A DNA stretch of 64,000 nt, from the NCBI GenBank assembly GCA_024195585.1, contig SWBL01000015.1:1-64000 (forward strand), written 5' to 3'. Below, one piece after another: positions 1 to 10,321 of this stretch; positions within the stretch are counted from its first letter, which is position 1, and every line of letters begins with the position of its first letter. The notes beneath the pieces were generated by a model that ran no database searches, was not told the DNA's origin, and saw only the letters and a list, made by a program, of their open reading frames with translations. This DNA comes from Aureobasidium sp. EXF-3400 (lineage: Eukaryota > Ascomycota > Dothideomycetes > Dothideales > Saccotheciaceae). A program made the position numbers and the translations under genes.

Positions 1-1956
1 TGCAGATGAGGTAGAAGAAGAAGAAAAAGAAGGAAATTCCCGGCACCGAAGAGTAAGAGGAGATGGGCAAGATTTGCGATGAGACTGCCTAAGGCTCATG
101 GCTTGTTCAAAAGAAGGAGAAGATGGCGAACCACATGGTGTGATAGTAAGAGAGGGAGTTGAAGTCTCACTTTTCTTTGACTCCGAAGAAGGAGTAGTTG
201 AGGAAATATACTTACAGTCATTTGCTGGCTGTGGGTCCTCAAAGTTCGGGGCGGTGAAAGTGTCGGGAGCAATTGACGATCTGCGTCCAAACAAGGAGCT
301 TCGCAAGCTGTTGCCTTTGCCCTTTGATGTTGGTCGAATAGTTGTAGATCCAGAAGAGGCGGCTTTGGTGGGGGTTGGTGGCATCTCGTCACCACTGGCT
401 TGTACGTCCATGTGACCGAGAGGTGACTTGGTCAAGTCTTCATCGGCAATGCTTAGGAAGCTATTGCGTCGGTTTGACTTGCCCGAAGAACAGCCAAGAC
501 CGAAGATGTTCACGCCCTTTCCGAACGACTCAGGGGATGCTTGCACAGGATGTGGGCTCCATGGGGTTGTGGGGGATCCAAACTCATGCAATGGGCGGGA
601 GAACTTGCCAAAGTTGGCTGCTGGTGCTGGAGTGCCACCACCAATGTGAGGCAGAAGGGTCTTTTTCGAAGGTGTGTCGGGCATGTTCATGCTGCTACCA
701 AATGAAGACTGCGGAAGGTCGACATTTCGATTACGCTTAGAGATCAAGCCGGTCGACATGAAAGCCTGTGGCAATGGCTTTGCCATCTTGTAGGCTTCGG
801 GCGTCTCGAACGAATCGCTCGAGTCACTCGAGTCGGTGTGCGGCTTTGGTCTGAGCGCACCAATGGGCAGACTCTTGGAAAAGCCGGGGTAGGGTCTAGA
901 GAATTGTGGCTTTTTGGGCGATAGTCGTGGCGTGTCCTCACCGAGACTTGATGCCGAGGATGAAGGGCTCAGCGCCTTTGAGAGAGGATGGGGCTTTGGT
1001 GCCGAGCGAGAAACGACCTTCTGCTCTGGAGGTGGAAGGTGAATCAAAGACTCAAGTCCACGGAGAGGCAACGAGCCGTCAAGAGACATTCTAGCTCTTG
1101 CTTTTGAGTGGCCGCTGGGAGACTCACTCAGGTCTGAATAAGGTCTGGCACGAGGTGCACCAACTACCCGTTGCTGGAGAGTGGTCCTTCGGAGGCTAAA
1201 AGGCTTGGTGCGCTGGGGAGATCTTTGGCGGACGGGCGACACGGGTGTGAGCTCATCGTCGCTGAAGCCGTTGTTGGCACTCTCAAATGCTTGTTCAAAG
1301 ACATCAAAGTCAACACCGAGAGAGGCACTGTGCAAGCTGCGTCGCTTAGCTCTGGGACTACCAAGGTTGACCTGGTCAAGATTCATGACACCATCGCTGC
1401 GCTTGAGAGGACTAGACTTTGCTGGCGTTCCACTCATAGCCACTGATAAGCTGTTGCGTCCTTTGAGGAAGTCGAATTTGATGGGCTCATCGTCGACTTC
1501 GAAGCGGGCATCACGCGGCACGTCGAGGTGCCTCGAGGTGGGCGAAGTCAGATAAGAGTTTTCCTGGTCGCCAGGGGTAGGTTGTTGAGTAAGTTCCATG
1601 GTCACGGTGTTTGCTTGGCTGCTGGCGTCACTCAAGGCGCGTCTCAAAGTGTTCGGCGTTTCCTTGCGCGCATTGGCGCGAACAGGCGCGTTCCGTCGTA
1701 GCAATAACTTGTTCTTGAGAGACGAGTCGGCACCAGTGTTTGCACTCAACGCACGCGACAGACCAGAGCGTGGAGGAGACTTCTTGGGAGACCTGGAGAC
1801 CAGATGGTAACGCGACGGCTTCGAGGGAGAACGCGACAGGGAACGGCGAATTTGCTTAATGGAGGGAAACGCGTCGATGGAGTATTGGGGATGTGTCGGC
1901 GAAAGCATGTGCAGGGTTGGACCAGCCGAACGGTGGGGAGAGTATTCAAAGTCCAT
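1..1956 (-). CDS. Wee1-like protein kinase, N-terminal regulatory region (partial, runs off left edge)
   Basis: One open frame runs from the ATG at 1956 down to base 1 without a stop (652 codons), so the gene continues beyond the window. The visible part is a Ser/Pro/Arg-rich disordered region with many SP/TP sites and no catalytic domain. Recognisable patches are SPTHPQYSIDAFPSI near the start, KRSDGVMNLDQ with SLGSPRAKRRSLH, FSLRRTTLQQR, NMPDTPSKK, MPPTPTK and SLRSSLFGRR; I recall this order from N-termini of fungal Wee1/AnkA kinases, which phosphorylate Cdk1 on Tyr15 to delay mitosis. The kinase domain would lie to the left. A strong donor-like GTAAGTAT at about 215 with possible acceptors near 85-90 means the last ~200 bases may contain an intron, although the frame is also open through it. 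The start is the first in-frame ATG of the conserved N-terminus. The family call is from memory of motifs and could be wrong; the frame itself is secure. Confidence 0.6.
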   Translation of the reverse strand, partial: MDFEYSPHRSAGPTLHMLSPTHPQYSIDAFPSIKQIRRSLSRSPSKPSRYHLVSRSPKKSPPRSGLSRALSANTGADSSLKNKLLLRRNAPVRANARKETPNTLRRALSDASSQANTVTMELTQQPTPGDQENSYLTSPTSRHLDVPRDARFEVDDEPIKFDFLKGRNSLSVAMSGTPAKSSPLKRSDGVMNLDQVNLGSPRAKRRSLHSASLGVDFDVFEQAFESANNGFSDDELTPVSPVRQRSPQRTKPFSLRRTTLQQRVVGAPRARPYSDLSESPSGHSKARARMSLDGSLPLRGLESLIHLPPPEQKVVSRSAPKPHPLSKALSPSSSASSLGEDTPRLSPKKPQFSRPYPGFSKSLPIGALRPKPHTDSSDSSDSFETPEAYKMAKPLPQAFMSTGLISKRNRNVDLPQSSFGSSMNMPDTPSKKTLLPHIGGGTPAPAANFGKFSRPLHEFGSPTTPWSPHPVQASPESFGKGVNIFGLGCSSGKSNRRNSFLSIADEDLTKSPLGHMDVQASGDEMPPTPTKAASSGSTTIRPTSKGKGNSLRSSLFGRRSSIAPDTFTAPNFEDPQPANDCKYISSTTPSSESKKSETSTPSLTITPCGSPSSPSFEQAMSLRQSHRKSCPSPLTLRCREFPSFSSSSTSSA

Positions 1957-4900
1957 GGCCAGGATGTCGGTTGATCGTCTGAGAGGACGGTGCGGCGCGA
2001 AGAGCGTTTGACGAGGGAGCCGGAAGTATCTATGTCGGACGGAGAGCTTGTATCGCGAAGCGAGACGATTGGTAGAGCTAGGTGGCCATCAACACGCTCC
2101 ACTCTTGCAGGATGAGGGCGTATGCAGAACGGATGCGACAGATGCGACGAGCGACGCGGCAGTCAGGTGTAGCACGACAGCTAGACAGTTGTTGGATAGA
2201 CGGTAAGCGTGGAAGCTGAGGGAACGGCGAGCGCAGGAGTCGAGTATCGATGGTAAATTGGCGACGTTGGGCGTGTTGAGATGGCGGCGGTGATCGAAGA
2301 TGTAAACAGAGGTATGCGACGGCGCGGCGCGTGCGGATTGAGTGGGGAAGAGGCTGATTGAGCGAGTTTGTTGATATTCGAGACAGGTCGGGCTACCAGA
2401 CGTCGAGGTTGAGAGACGGATGTGACGAAACAAAACAACTCGGGCAGGCGATTCGGGCGGCAGAAGAATGGGCGAGAAAGTCGATAGATGGGTAAGTGAG
2501 GGAAGGCGCCAGCGGCGGAGGGCAACAGCGATGGGTCTCGCGACGACAAGCGCACTGACTGCCTTGCATGCACGGGGCACCTGCCTTGACCAAGCCGCCG
2601 GCCGTTCAAGTCCAACCTCAATCATAAACACCATGCAAAACCCACATCTGATGCCGCCCATCCATCTGCATAACGAATACGATGACGACCAAATCTCCTT
2701 TGACACCACACAGATCTGGTCCGTCTGCTTCACACACGTCAACCCGACCGCCGTCTGCTCTCGAGACGTGCTCAGACTTGGCTCACCCGAGAGCTGCATG
2801 GTCCCTGCACCGTATAAACAAACAAACCGAATAACAATCAATGCAAAAAGCATTTTTCACATATGACTACATCGTTCTGCACATCTTCTCCTTGCACAAT
2901 GCTAGTAGCCAGCATAGCACCGGCTCACTATTCACTAGCCACTTTGTTCCCCTACCGTCCGCTACAGGTGAGCGCTGCATTGCCGTTGGCCCCTCATTAC
3001 TCTGTCTCTACTCCGTACCTTGCCCTGTTCTCAAGCTTGCTCCTCAACTACTGTAAATGTCCGAGGGGCCAGTAGATCGAGATGTGCGATAATTAGCGCC
3101 AGCCATCACATGGTAGGGTTGCTGGAACTAGCTAAGCAGTATTCCAAGTCGACCTGTGTTTCACCGCCCTGGACAAGACTTCGTTGCCCGCTTGTTGAGA
3201 TTGGAGTTGCAAGACTCTCGCATCTTGTTCAACAATAATCATTGTCCACTTGTCTATTAATACAACTGGAGCTCTCTGAAACCAGGAGGCTGCTCTTGGA
3301 CAAACGGTCATGAAGGGGTGGAGGTTACGTTCGCGAGATGACATGTACTCGAGTACGTACATACAACGTTGTACCCAGCACCCTGGGATGGTTCGAACCT
3401 CGAACCCCTTCAGCTTGATTTTTGACTCGACAAGTATCCTGATTTATACAACGGGCCTAGCTATGTAGCTGCATATTTGGCGTGCAATTGAACCCGGGCA
3501 ACCACGATTGAGAAAAGGGGGGCTCTGCGGGACTTGAATACCCTGTACAGTGTTGGATATCTCCCCAATACCCTTGACCGCTGACTCGCTATCCACTCCT
3601 CATACTTGTCATCTTCCTCAACGTTTGCTCACAATCTCTACGCACGACTCGAAAAAGCCACTGGCACATGTTCATCCAGTCAGCAACATAGTAGCCTGCT
3701 TCTTATTTCCGATTGCCCGACAGCAATGGCCCACGATCACCCTCGTGGAAAGGCAGAGGGCCAAAAAGTTCACGCCGCGAACGCCCACTCCCGGCGCGCC
3801 TAAAGCAAGAAAAGGCCGGTCTACGAATCCACTTCCCATCCCCAGACCGCACCGTGCGCCTCCTGTCACTCTCTCCTTGTGCCATTTTGTCTTCACCGCC
3901 GGCCGGCTCCTCGCTGCACTGCTGCAGGTCCCAGGGAAGACCTGCAGCCGATCTTCGAAGGTCAAGCCCTCTAGGCTCTTGAGACTTTGTGGCCCTTGAT
4001 CTGGTCGGCCTTACTACACTGCCCACTCTTGGCCATCGACGTTCAAGAAATGAAAGATCAAGCCACATTTCTCTCAACCAGAACTTTGGAGATCTGGATA
4101 TGTAGAGACGTTGGTGGTGTGGTGTTCCTTGTGCGTCTCACTGTGTTTGTTTACTTTTTACGGCGTCTACTCCGCTGTTCCTCCTCCGCTTTGATCACCC
4201 CTCAAGAAAAGTTAAACCACGTGCAGTTAGAATAATGTCAAAGAAACATAAACTCTATCTTATGCTGCTGATCGACCGACACCAACTAGTAATACCCGAG
4301 AGCTTGATGCTTTGTGGGGGGTGATGGCGTGGCAGTACCATTGACCAAGAGGTGCGAGCTTTCTCACATTAGGCATCAAGGCAAGCATGGAAACCAGGTT
4401 GGCTGCAAGAAAAGGAGCATCGCTCAAGGGGGAAGACGATTGCCTGTCTTGTTGCCCCAGCATCCAAGCAACTACGGTCTCCACATAAGGGGTCAGACTT
4501 TGAAGATCGAGAAGTCTCGAAAAGGTGGAGGTTGAGTTGTATGCCTTGAAACCCAGCACTGTGATCGTGTCCACCGCCTTCTCCTTACCAGCCTATACAT
4601 GTTGCTAGGGGACTAATTTCAACTTTCAGCTATAGCAATTGCACGAGGTAAACCCAATGAGGAAATATGCGAGCGAGAGCAAGATTCAGAATCGAGATCT
4701 TTACGATCCAATCAAGCTCGTGCTTTTCTCCAGCTACACGTTGACATTGACAGAAGACAGATCGCGAACTCCGTCGGTATGGATTGCCATTTGACGACTA
4801 TGTACTTTCTGTATCTCGATGGTGGAGGTCCATGCCCCCTTTGTCCAAGGCTTCAACGTATTGCTCTCCTCCGTCAGCTGAAAATCGCCATGATCCTCCA

Positions 4901-5393
4901 AGCCACTCCAATTCCTCTTTCATTTCGATCTCAGCGAATGCATCGTCCTTCCCATACACTCGGATTCTTCAATCTTGCGCAATCTTAAAAGACACGATGG
5001 ATTGCACAATAAACTGGTACTTCAGATATAGTCGTTCGGTACGGACCGAAACGCATGGAAATGATGATTTTGTGACAATCAAACACCAGCCCTATATCTT
5101 TATCCGCCGTGCATGTCAAGGGCATATCGAACCCCAAGACTGACATGGCTGCACACGTTTGCATCTGGACCTCAGTCCCCGATATTTGACGTTCAACGAT
5201 ACCACGCGCACGGTAGGGTACAGTACACATGACTAGAAGCATATCACAGATAGAACTCGAGTCCGCTCCGAGGATCCGTATCTTGATCCGTATACCAACG
5301 CCTCTTGGTAGCAATCTCATTCGCTGCTTATCGTCATCATGAATCGTAAAAAGGGCAGAGCCTCAGCTGAAGCAAAGATTGAGAGATGCGATA
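1957..5393. other. Intergenic region, no supported gene
   Basis: This 3.4 kb holds the leader and promoter of the Wee1-like gene at its left end and the 3' side of EXO5 at its right end. Only short ORFs without family features or credible splice chains are present. A perfect palindrome ggttcgaacc lies near 3390, without the rest of a tRNA. I see no gene here. Confidence 0.5.
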
Positions 5394-7285
5394 TCAAACG
5401 TCGCTCTTCTTCTTGCCCTGAATGCGAAGTCTAGCTTTCCTCACGCCTTCCTCAACTTTATCTTTGCGCCAGCTGCACACTTCGGCAAACTCACACATTC
5501 GACATTTAAAAGCCTCTTCGATTTCTACGCCGTTTGGCATGCGTTCGCCGTTCCACCACGCCATTGTCTTGTTCAGGTATGCGTCTAGAATGTCTGAATC
5601 GTAGACAAAGGTCTTGGATCCGATTACAGAGCCGCTGCCTGATGCTCTGTATTCGGCCATGAGAATATCGCCGATGGGGGATGGCGTTGAGGGTTTGTTG
5701 GAGAAGGGAATCGTGAGCTGAAATTCTGAGATCATTAGTGTCCAGAGTTTCTCGAGGCTGTTGTGAGCGAGTAGCTCGTCGATCGGATCTTGAGGAGGCA
5801 TCTCGGCTTGTTCAGCTGCCTCTGCACCATTATCGGATTCAATACTGCCTAGCTGGGCGATGAACATGTCGCTGAATGTGGTGTTGCTGTCTAGGGCGTA
5901 GCGAGCAAAGACCTGTTCGGCTGGTACAGAGTTTGAGGCCAGTAGGGAGAGCATTCGATGGTACATCATCAGCTGCATCGATGTAGGGCGGAAAGACGCC
6001 TCGCCTTTGGGCATGCTCTTCGAACCGCGAGTCTTTACATCCTTGAGGTAGATTCTGCGATTGGCCTGGGGATTGCTCAACGAGGCATTTTCGTGACTTT
6101 TGGTTGTTTGCGAGCCGGTGAAGAAAGTATCCAGATTAGTCTGGTCCTCGACAGCAACCTTCTGCTTCTTGGGTCTGCCTCTCTTGGGCTTCATCTCCTT
6201 CTGCTGAGCCAGATCTGTCTCCAGGTTCTCGTCAGGACACTCATAACTAAGCTCGTCAATTATACCGTTGACGACTTGACCTTCAATGACAGCCCAAGTC
6301 TCGAATTCACGAGCTTGTCCAGTCGTTCTCAGCGTCCGCAGGTTTTGTATGATGTTCCAGATCTTCAAGCCAAAAGCATCTTCTTTGGTCTCAACTTCAA
6401 CAGAGACAGCTTTTTGTACTTGTACACCAGTGACCTTGTGTGCTGCCTCGCTCACAGTGTTCACAGCGACGGGCTCGAGTTTGCCCTTCTCCAAGACTTG
6501 ATGTACCAATCCTCCAACAACATCCAAAGGCACAGCAGTGCGTTTTTCTTGATCGAGGGCCTTCTGCACCACTGCATTCACGGTCTCGGCTGGCACGACG
6601 GTCTTCAGCTCTTCCTGTAGAATTCTCTCGACCAACAGGCGTATGGTGTCAATGGGCAGCACAGTCGCAGCCTGTTCTTCCAGGACCTTGTGTACCGAGG
6701 AGCCCTGCTTCATCGCTGCCGTGCGGCGAACTCTACCATACTTGGTCAAACTGTACCAATACTGAAGTTCGCACCAAGCAGGCGACACTATATCGGTAAC
6801 AGAGAGAGGTTTCTTCGGCGGCGTACGGAATCGTTCGATGGGTGATCGTGTATCTGAAGGATTTGGTTGTTCAGGTTCGGCATTTGCTTCGCGTGAAGTT
6901 ACGGACAATCGAGTTGCGTCAGGGTGAGCTGCAAAGCGCTGTTGTCAGCGGTCAGCCCAACAATCAGCTGGCGATGGTATGGAGACCTACGGGAGAAGGC
7001 GAGGCGATTGTGCTCGTCGTATTCGATCTCGATTGAAGCTTCGCCGACGGGGCCATCGCGCGAGACCATCTCGAACACGATACCCTCGTCGTCGACATAC
7101 TTGCGCCACGTGCCTCTGGCAAATGGCGACAGAGAGGAAGTGTCCGGTAGGACTGAAGCATGGTCGCTTATCGATGTGGAAGGCTGTGATGCAGCTGTGA
7201 GGAGGACTGAGAGGGTTGCTTCGTCGTCTGTTCCAAACTCTGATCCATAATCGCTGTCTTTGCCATCGTCTAGTGTGACGTCCAT
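5394..7285 (-). CDS. EXO5: Exonuclease V (EXO5/DEM1 family) with internal repeat expansion
   Basis: Two exons, 7285-6991 and 6928-5394, joined by a 62-nt GT-AG intron, give 609 aa. The splice is supported because both frames join exactly. EXO5 is a PD-(D/E)XK single-strand exonuclease with an iron-sulphur cluster; the yeast protein acts in mitochondria and the human and fission-yeast proteins also in nuclear DNA repair. Visible hallmarks: the first cluster cysteine in AWCELQYWYS (about residue 151), the remaining three in CRMCEFAEVC near the C-terminus (about 574-583), and the nuclease-core motif KDVKTRGS followed by SMQLMMYHRML. The N-terminal ~100 residues are acidic and not conserved. A striking oddity is five consecutive 21-residue units at about residues 177-281, between the first cysteine and the core; I know only one such segment in ordinary EXO5. 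No clear mitochondrial presequence is seen. Confidence 0.9.
6381..6695 (-). repeat. Five tandem 63-nt (21-residue) units inside the EXO5 coding region
   Basis: Translated on the minus strand, five adjacent 21-residue units align without gaps. They begin VHKVLEEQ, VERILQEE, VQKALDQE, VHQVLEKG and AHKVTGVQ, and each contains a V-P or V-x-V core followed by a [DET]-T/V-V element. At DNA level the units are clearly diverged, so the expansion is old. The first half of unit 1 and the last half of unit 5 (SVEVETKED) resemble the single normal segment of the family. Confidence 0.8.
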
Positions 7286-8188
7286 GATGTGCTCGTCATC
7301 GTTATCGGTGGCAACAGTATGTAGTGAAGCTGAAGACTTGGCTGCTGGAAAGCTATGGTATATCGGGCGGTCGCAATGTTTATTGATCGCCTGCGTCTAC
7401 AAGCGTAATGTGGTGCTTATTTAAGTAGTCGTGTTCTATTCTGATGGTTGTCGCTCTTCATGATGAGAAGCTGGAGATGACAATGAACGTAGATGCTTTC
7501 TTATGACGCAAAACCTACGCATAAAGACAAGTGTATACAGTATATAGAAGTGCACTAAATGAGACAAATAAGTAGCTATGCGATTACATCAATGCCATCA
7601 TTGTCGATTTCGAGGTTGGAGTTGTTGGTATGCAAAACTACTGGACAGGGTCATGTGCACACACAAGACGCTCATGCTACTCGCAAGGCTGGCAAAAGGA
7701 CGCGCATACCTTTTCACATATAGACCAGGGCTTGCTACATAGTCGTCAGGATAGAGACGTGCGCATATGTAGCGTGCTGATAAATCCTTGAGCATCTGCA
7801 ATCATCTGCAACCTACTATGGCTCGAGGCATTTTGCATCCGATATATATATGAATATCACGTTATTTGACACGAAGGAGTTTGGAGTATATTCATCATGT
7901 TAAAGTCATTTACTTTTCATTATCAAACATGTGCTAACGGGGCATGAAGCGAGTCTGCAACATATATCGAGCTGCCCCGTCAATATGTGCTGGCCATAAA
8001 AGAAGCCGGGTATCAACTCTTCGCAGCAAGCTGCTTCGGCGCCGCCTTGTTCAGCCAGCGCCAGGCATTCCTTACTGTCGACCACCAAAGGAGACAGGAA
8101 GCCTGCGAGAGTGACCATGAACAGTCCCACTCGTCAATCATCCATCGACGTCGAGCATCTCAGCATCGACGCATCAACGACTCGATGC
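7286..8188. other. Intergenic region, no supported gene
   Basis: Lies between the start of EXO5 and the stop of OLA1, both on the minus strand. It therefore holds the EXO5 promoter and the OLA1 3' end. AT-rich stretches (for example around 7840-7920) look like 3'-UTR sequence. No gene seen. Confidence 0.5.
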
Positions 8189-9725
8189 TTAAGCCTTGGC
8201 TGCACCGGCCTTGATGAGGATGATATCACCATCCTCAACGATGTAGTCCTTGCCCTTGGTCATGATCTTTCCTTGGGCCTTGACCTCGGCTTCTGTCTTC
8301 AGCTCCTTGAGGGTGCTGAAGTTGTAAACAATGCACTGAATGAAAGTCTTCTCGAAGTCACCGTGAATGACACCGGCGGCTTGAGGAGCCTTGGTACCGT
8401 TACGGACGGTCCATTGACGGACCTCGTCAGTACCAGTAGTGAAGAAACTGCCAAGGTTGAGAGCCTTACGCATGGTAACAATGGCCTTGGGCAGAGCGGA
8501 CTTGCCGCCAATCTTCTTGCACTCCTCCTCAACCTCAGCATCAGTCTCGAAGCGAGAAAGACGCTCCTCGAGAGAGATGGAAATGGGAAGGATGGGCTCT
8601 CCAGGAGAGTTGGTCTTGATCCACTCAACAACCTTGGGCAAGTGCTTGTTCTTCTGGCGAAGGTAGTCCTTCTCGCTGAGGTTGGTCAGGTAGACAACAG
8701 GCTTGGCAGTCAGAAGGAAGAGAGGGTTGATGACCTCGACCTATTGTAATATTGTTAGCCATGAACATGCAAGATCAGGTTGATAACAAGTGTAGAGGTT
8801 GATATGTGTTTCAGAAGGGACTTGACAACAAAAAAGTTCTGGATCCAGCTCCCTGTTGGGTCCAATCCCAACAGGTTAAGCCTTTCTCCGGTGAACCGTT
8901 ATTCTGAGAGCTGGGTATAAAAGTTGGATCATCATTGTAGGGGGGGCGGCGGGTGGTGCAAGAGTGAAGGTCAGAGTAACGTACCTCCTTAGGGCTCCAG
9001 TGCTGGTGACGGATATCCTTGCCATCGTTGAGCAGGGCAAGAATCTTCTCGACGGTGGCTTCCTCCTCCTTGAGCTTCTTCATCTCGAGGGATTGACCGC
9101 CACGGCGGGTCTGCTTCTTCAAGTTCTCGAGAGCCTTCTCTGTGAATTCGATGTCCTTAATACGGAGCTCCTCGCTGATAATCTCGAGATCACGGACGGG
9201 GTCGACATCACCCTCGACGTGGATAATCTCGGCATCATCGAAACATCTGACGACCTGGAAGATGGCATCGACGGCGCGGATGTGGGACAAGAAAGCGTTA
9301 CCGAGACCAGCACCAGTAGAGGCACCACGGGTCAGACCAGCAATATCGTAGATGGTTTGGTGAGCGGGGACTCTAGACTTGGGGTTGTACTGCTCGCACA
9401 ACCAGTCGTAGCGCTCATCGGGAACAAGGACACGAGACTCCTCGGGATCGATGGTGGCGTAAGGGAAGTTCTGCAATGTGTTAGTGAGAGAAGCATTGGA
9501 GTGCATGTAACGATACGTACAGCAGGGTTACCGAGAGAACACTTGGTAATGGCCTGGAAGAGGGTGGATTTGCCGACGTTAGCCAGACCAACCTGCGATT
9601 GGAGTTAGCAACAGCTTTGTAGCCACGTTGGCGGACTAATCCCTACATACGATACCACTCTTCAGGTTGTTTCCGGGACGGCCCAAAATGACCTTCTCCT
9701 CCTTGACGACCTTCTTGGGAGGCAT
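8189..9725 (-). CDS. OLA1: Obg-like ATPase 1 (YchF/OLA1 family)
   Basis: Four exons, 9725-9651, 9592-9521, 9470-8985 and 8740-8189, give 394 aa, the usual family length. All introns are GT-AG, and every exon join keeps the conserved sequence. OLA1/YchF is a cytosolic P-loop NTPase of the Obg group that prefers ATP and associates with ribosomes and stress responses. Visible motifs: P-loop GLANVGKST (residues 27-35), switch/G3 DIAGLTRGAS, the NxxE specificity motif as NLSE instead of the GTPase NKxD, a coiled-coil arm (SEELRIKDIEFTEKALENLKKQ) and a C-terminal TGS domain (GTKAPQAAGVIHGDFEKTFIQ is its start). The third intron is long for this window (244 nt). The protein starts MPPKKVVKEEK, the usual fungal beginning. 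High confidence. Confidence 0.96.
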
Positions 9726-10321
9726 TCTTCCTCTAGCGTAGGTTCGGACTAGGGTAAAGCTTTGAAGTTGGCAGACGCGCAAGTGAGCTGTCGCAAACGC
9801 AGGGCCTGCTGCGGATACTCGAGAGAGGAAGGAGAGTGGAGCGAGTGCGGAGGAAATGGTCGCAAATATGTAGGAGTGGGCTGTGACTGGCCGACCCCGT
9901 GAAAATGTAGTGTATGAGAGAGAGGGAGCAAGAGGATTGGAAGTGGGATGGTGGGATCTTCGACATGCGCTGGCGTTGGCGTCTCATTTTTTCTGCTGTG
10001 AGCTGCGCGGAACAAGCCGACCAATTACCTAATCCGGAAGGAAGCTGGAGTACCGTGCATTGGTATACACTGGGGACTAATCTATATACTACATGTTATG
10101 ATGGATGTCTATAGATCAATAGCATAGATGTTGTTGTTGTGTTATCGTTGTAGACACCGAGTAACACACGGGTTGGATGGAAATGGTATACAGGGACTTT
10201 CAGAGGCTTCAGCATGATAAATTGTTCACCATCTGTCTACACAGATGCAACCTGAATACATATATCGCCGTAAGCTATGCTAGCATGTAGTAGCCATGAT
10301 AGCCTTGTCGCCAAGGAAAAT
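9726..10321. other. Intergenic region, OLA1 promoter side
   Basis: Contains the OLA1 upstream region and the 3' end of the GCN20-like gene. Only short unsupported ORFs. No gene seen. Confidence 0.5.

Noticed and set aside
2089..2853. 254-codon minus-strand ORF
   Set aside because: Covers the promoter and leader of the Wee1-like gene, has no domain or codon pattern, and its frame fits none of the conserved exons.
3380..3420. B-box-like ggttcgaacc suggesting a tRNA gene
   Set aside because: No A box, anticodon arm or acceptor pairing could be built on either strand; the motif is a plain palindrome.
4260..5320. Minus-strand ORFs of 104 and 111 codons and an acidic open stretch that look protein-like
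   Set aside because: They do not join through credible splice sites and show no family motif; chance ORFs of this length are frequent in the window.
5958..6620. 220-codon plus-strand ORF opposite EXO5
   Set aside because: Shadow of the EXO5 coding strand; no independent features.
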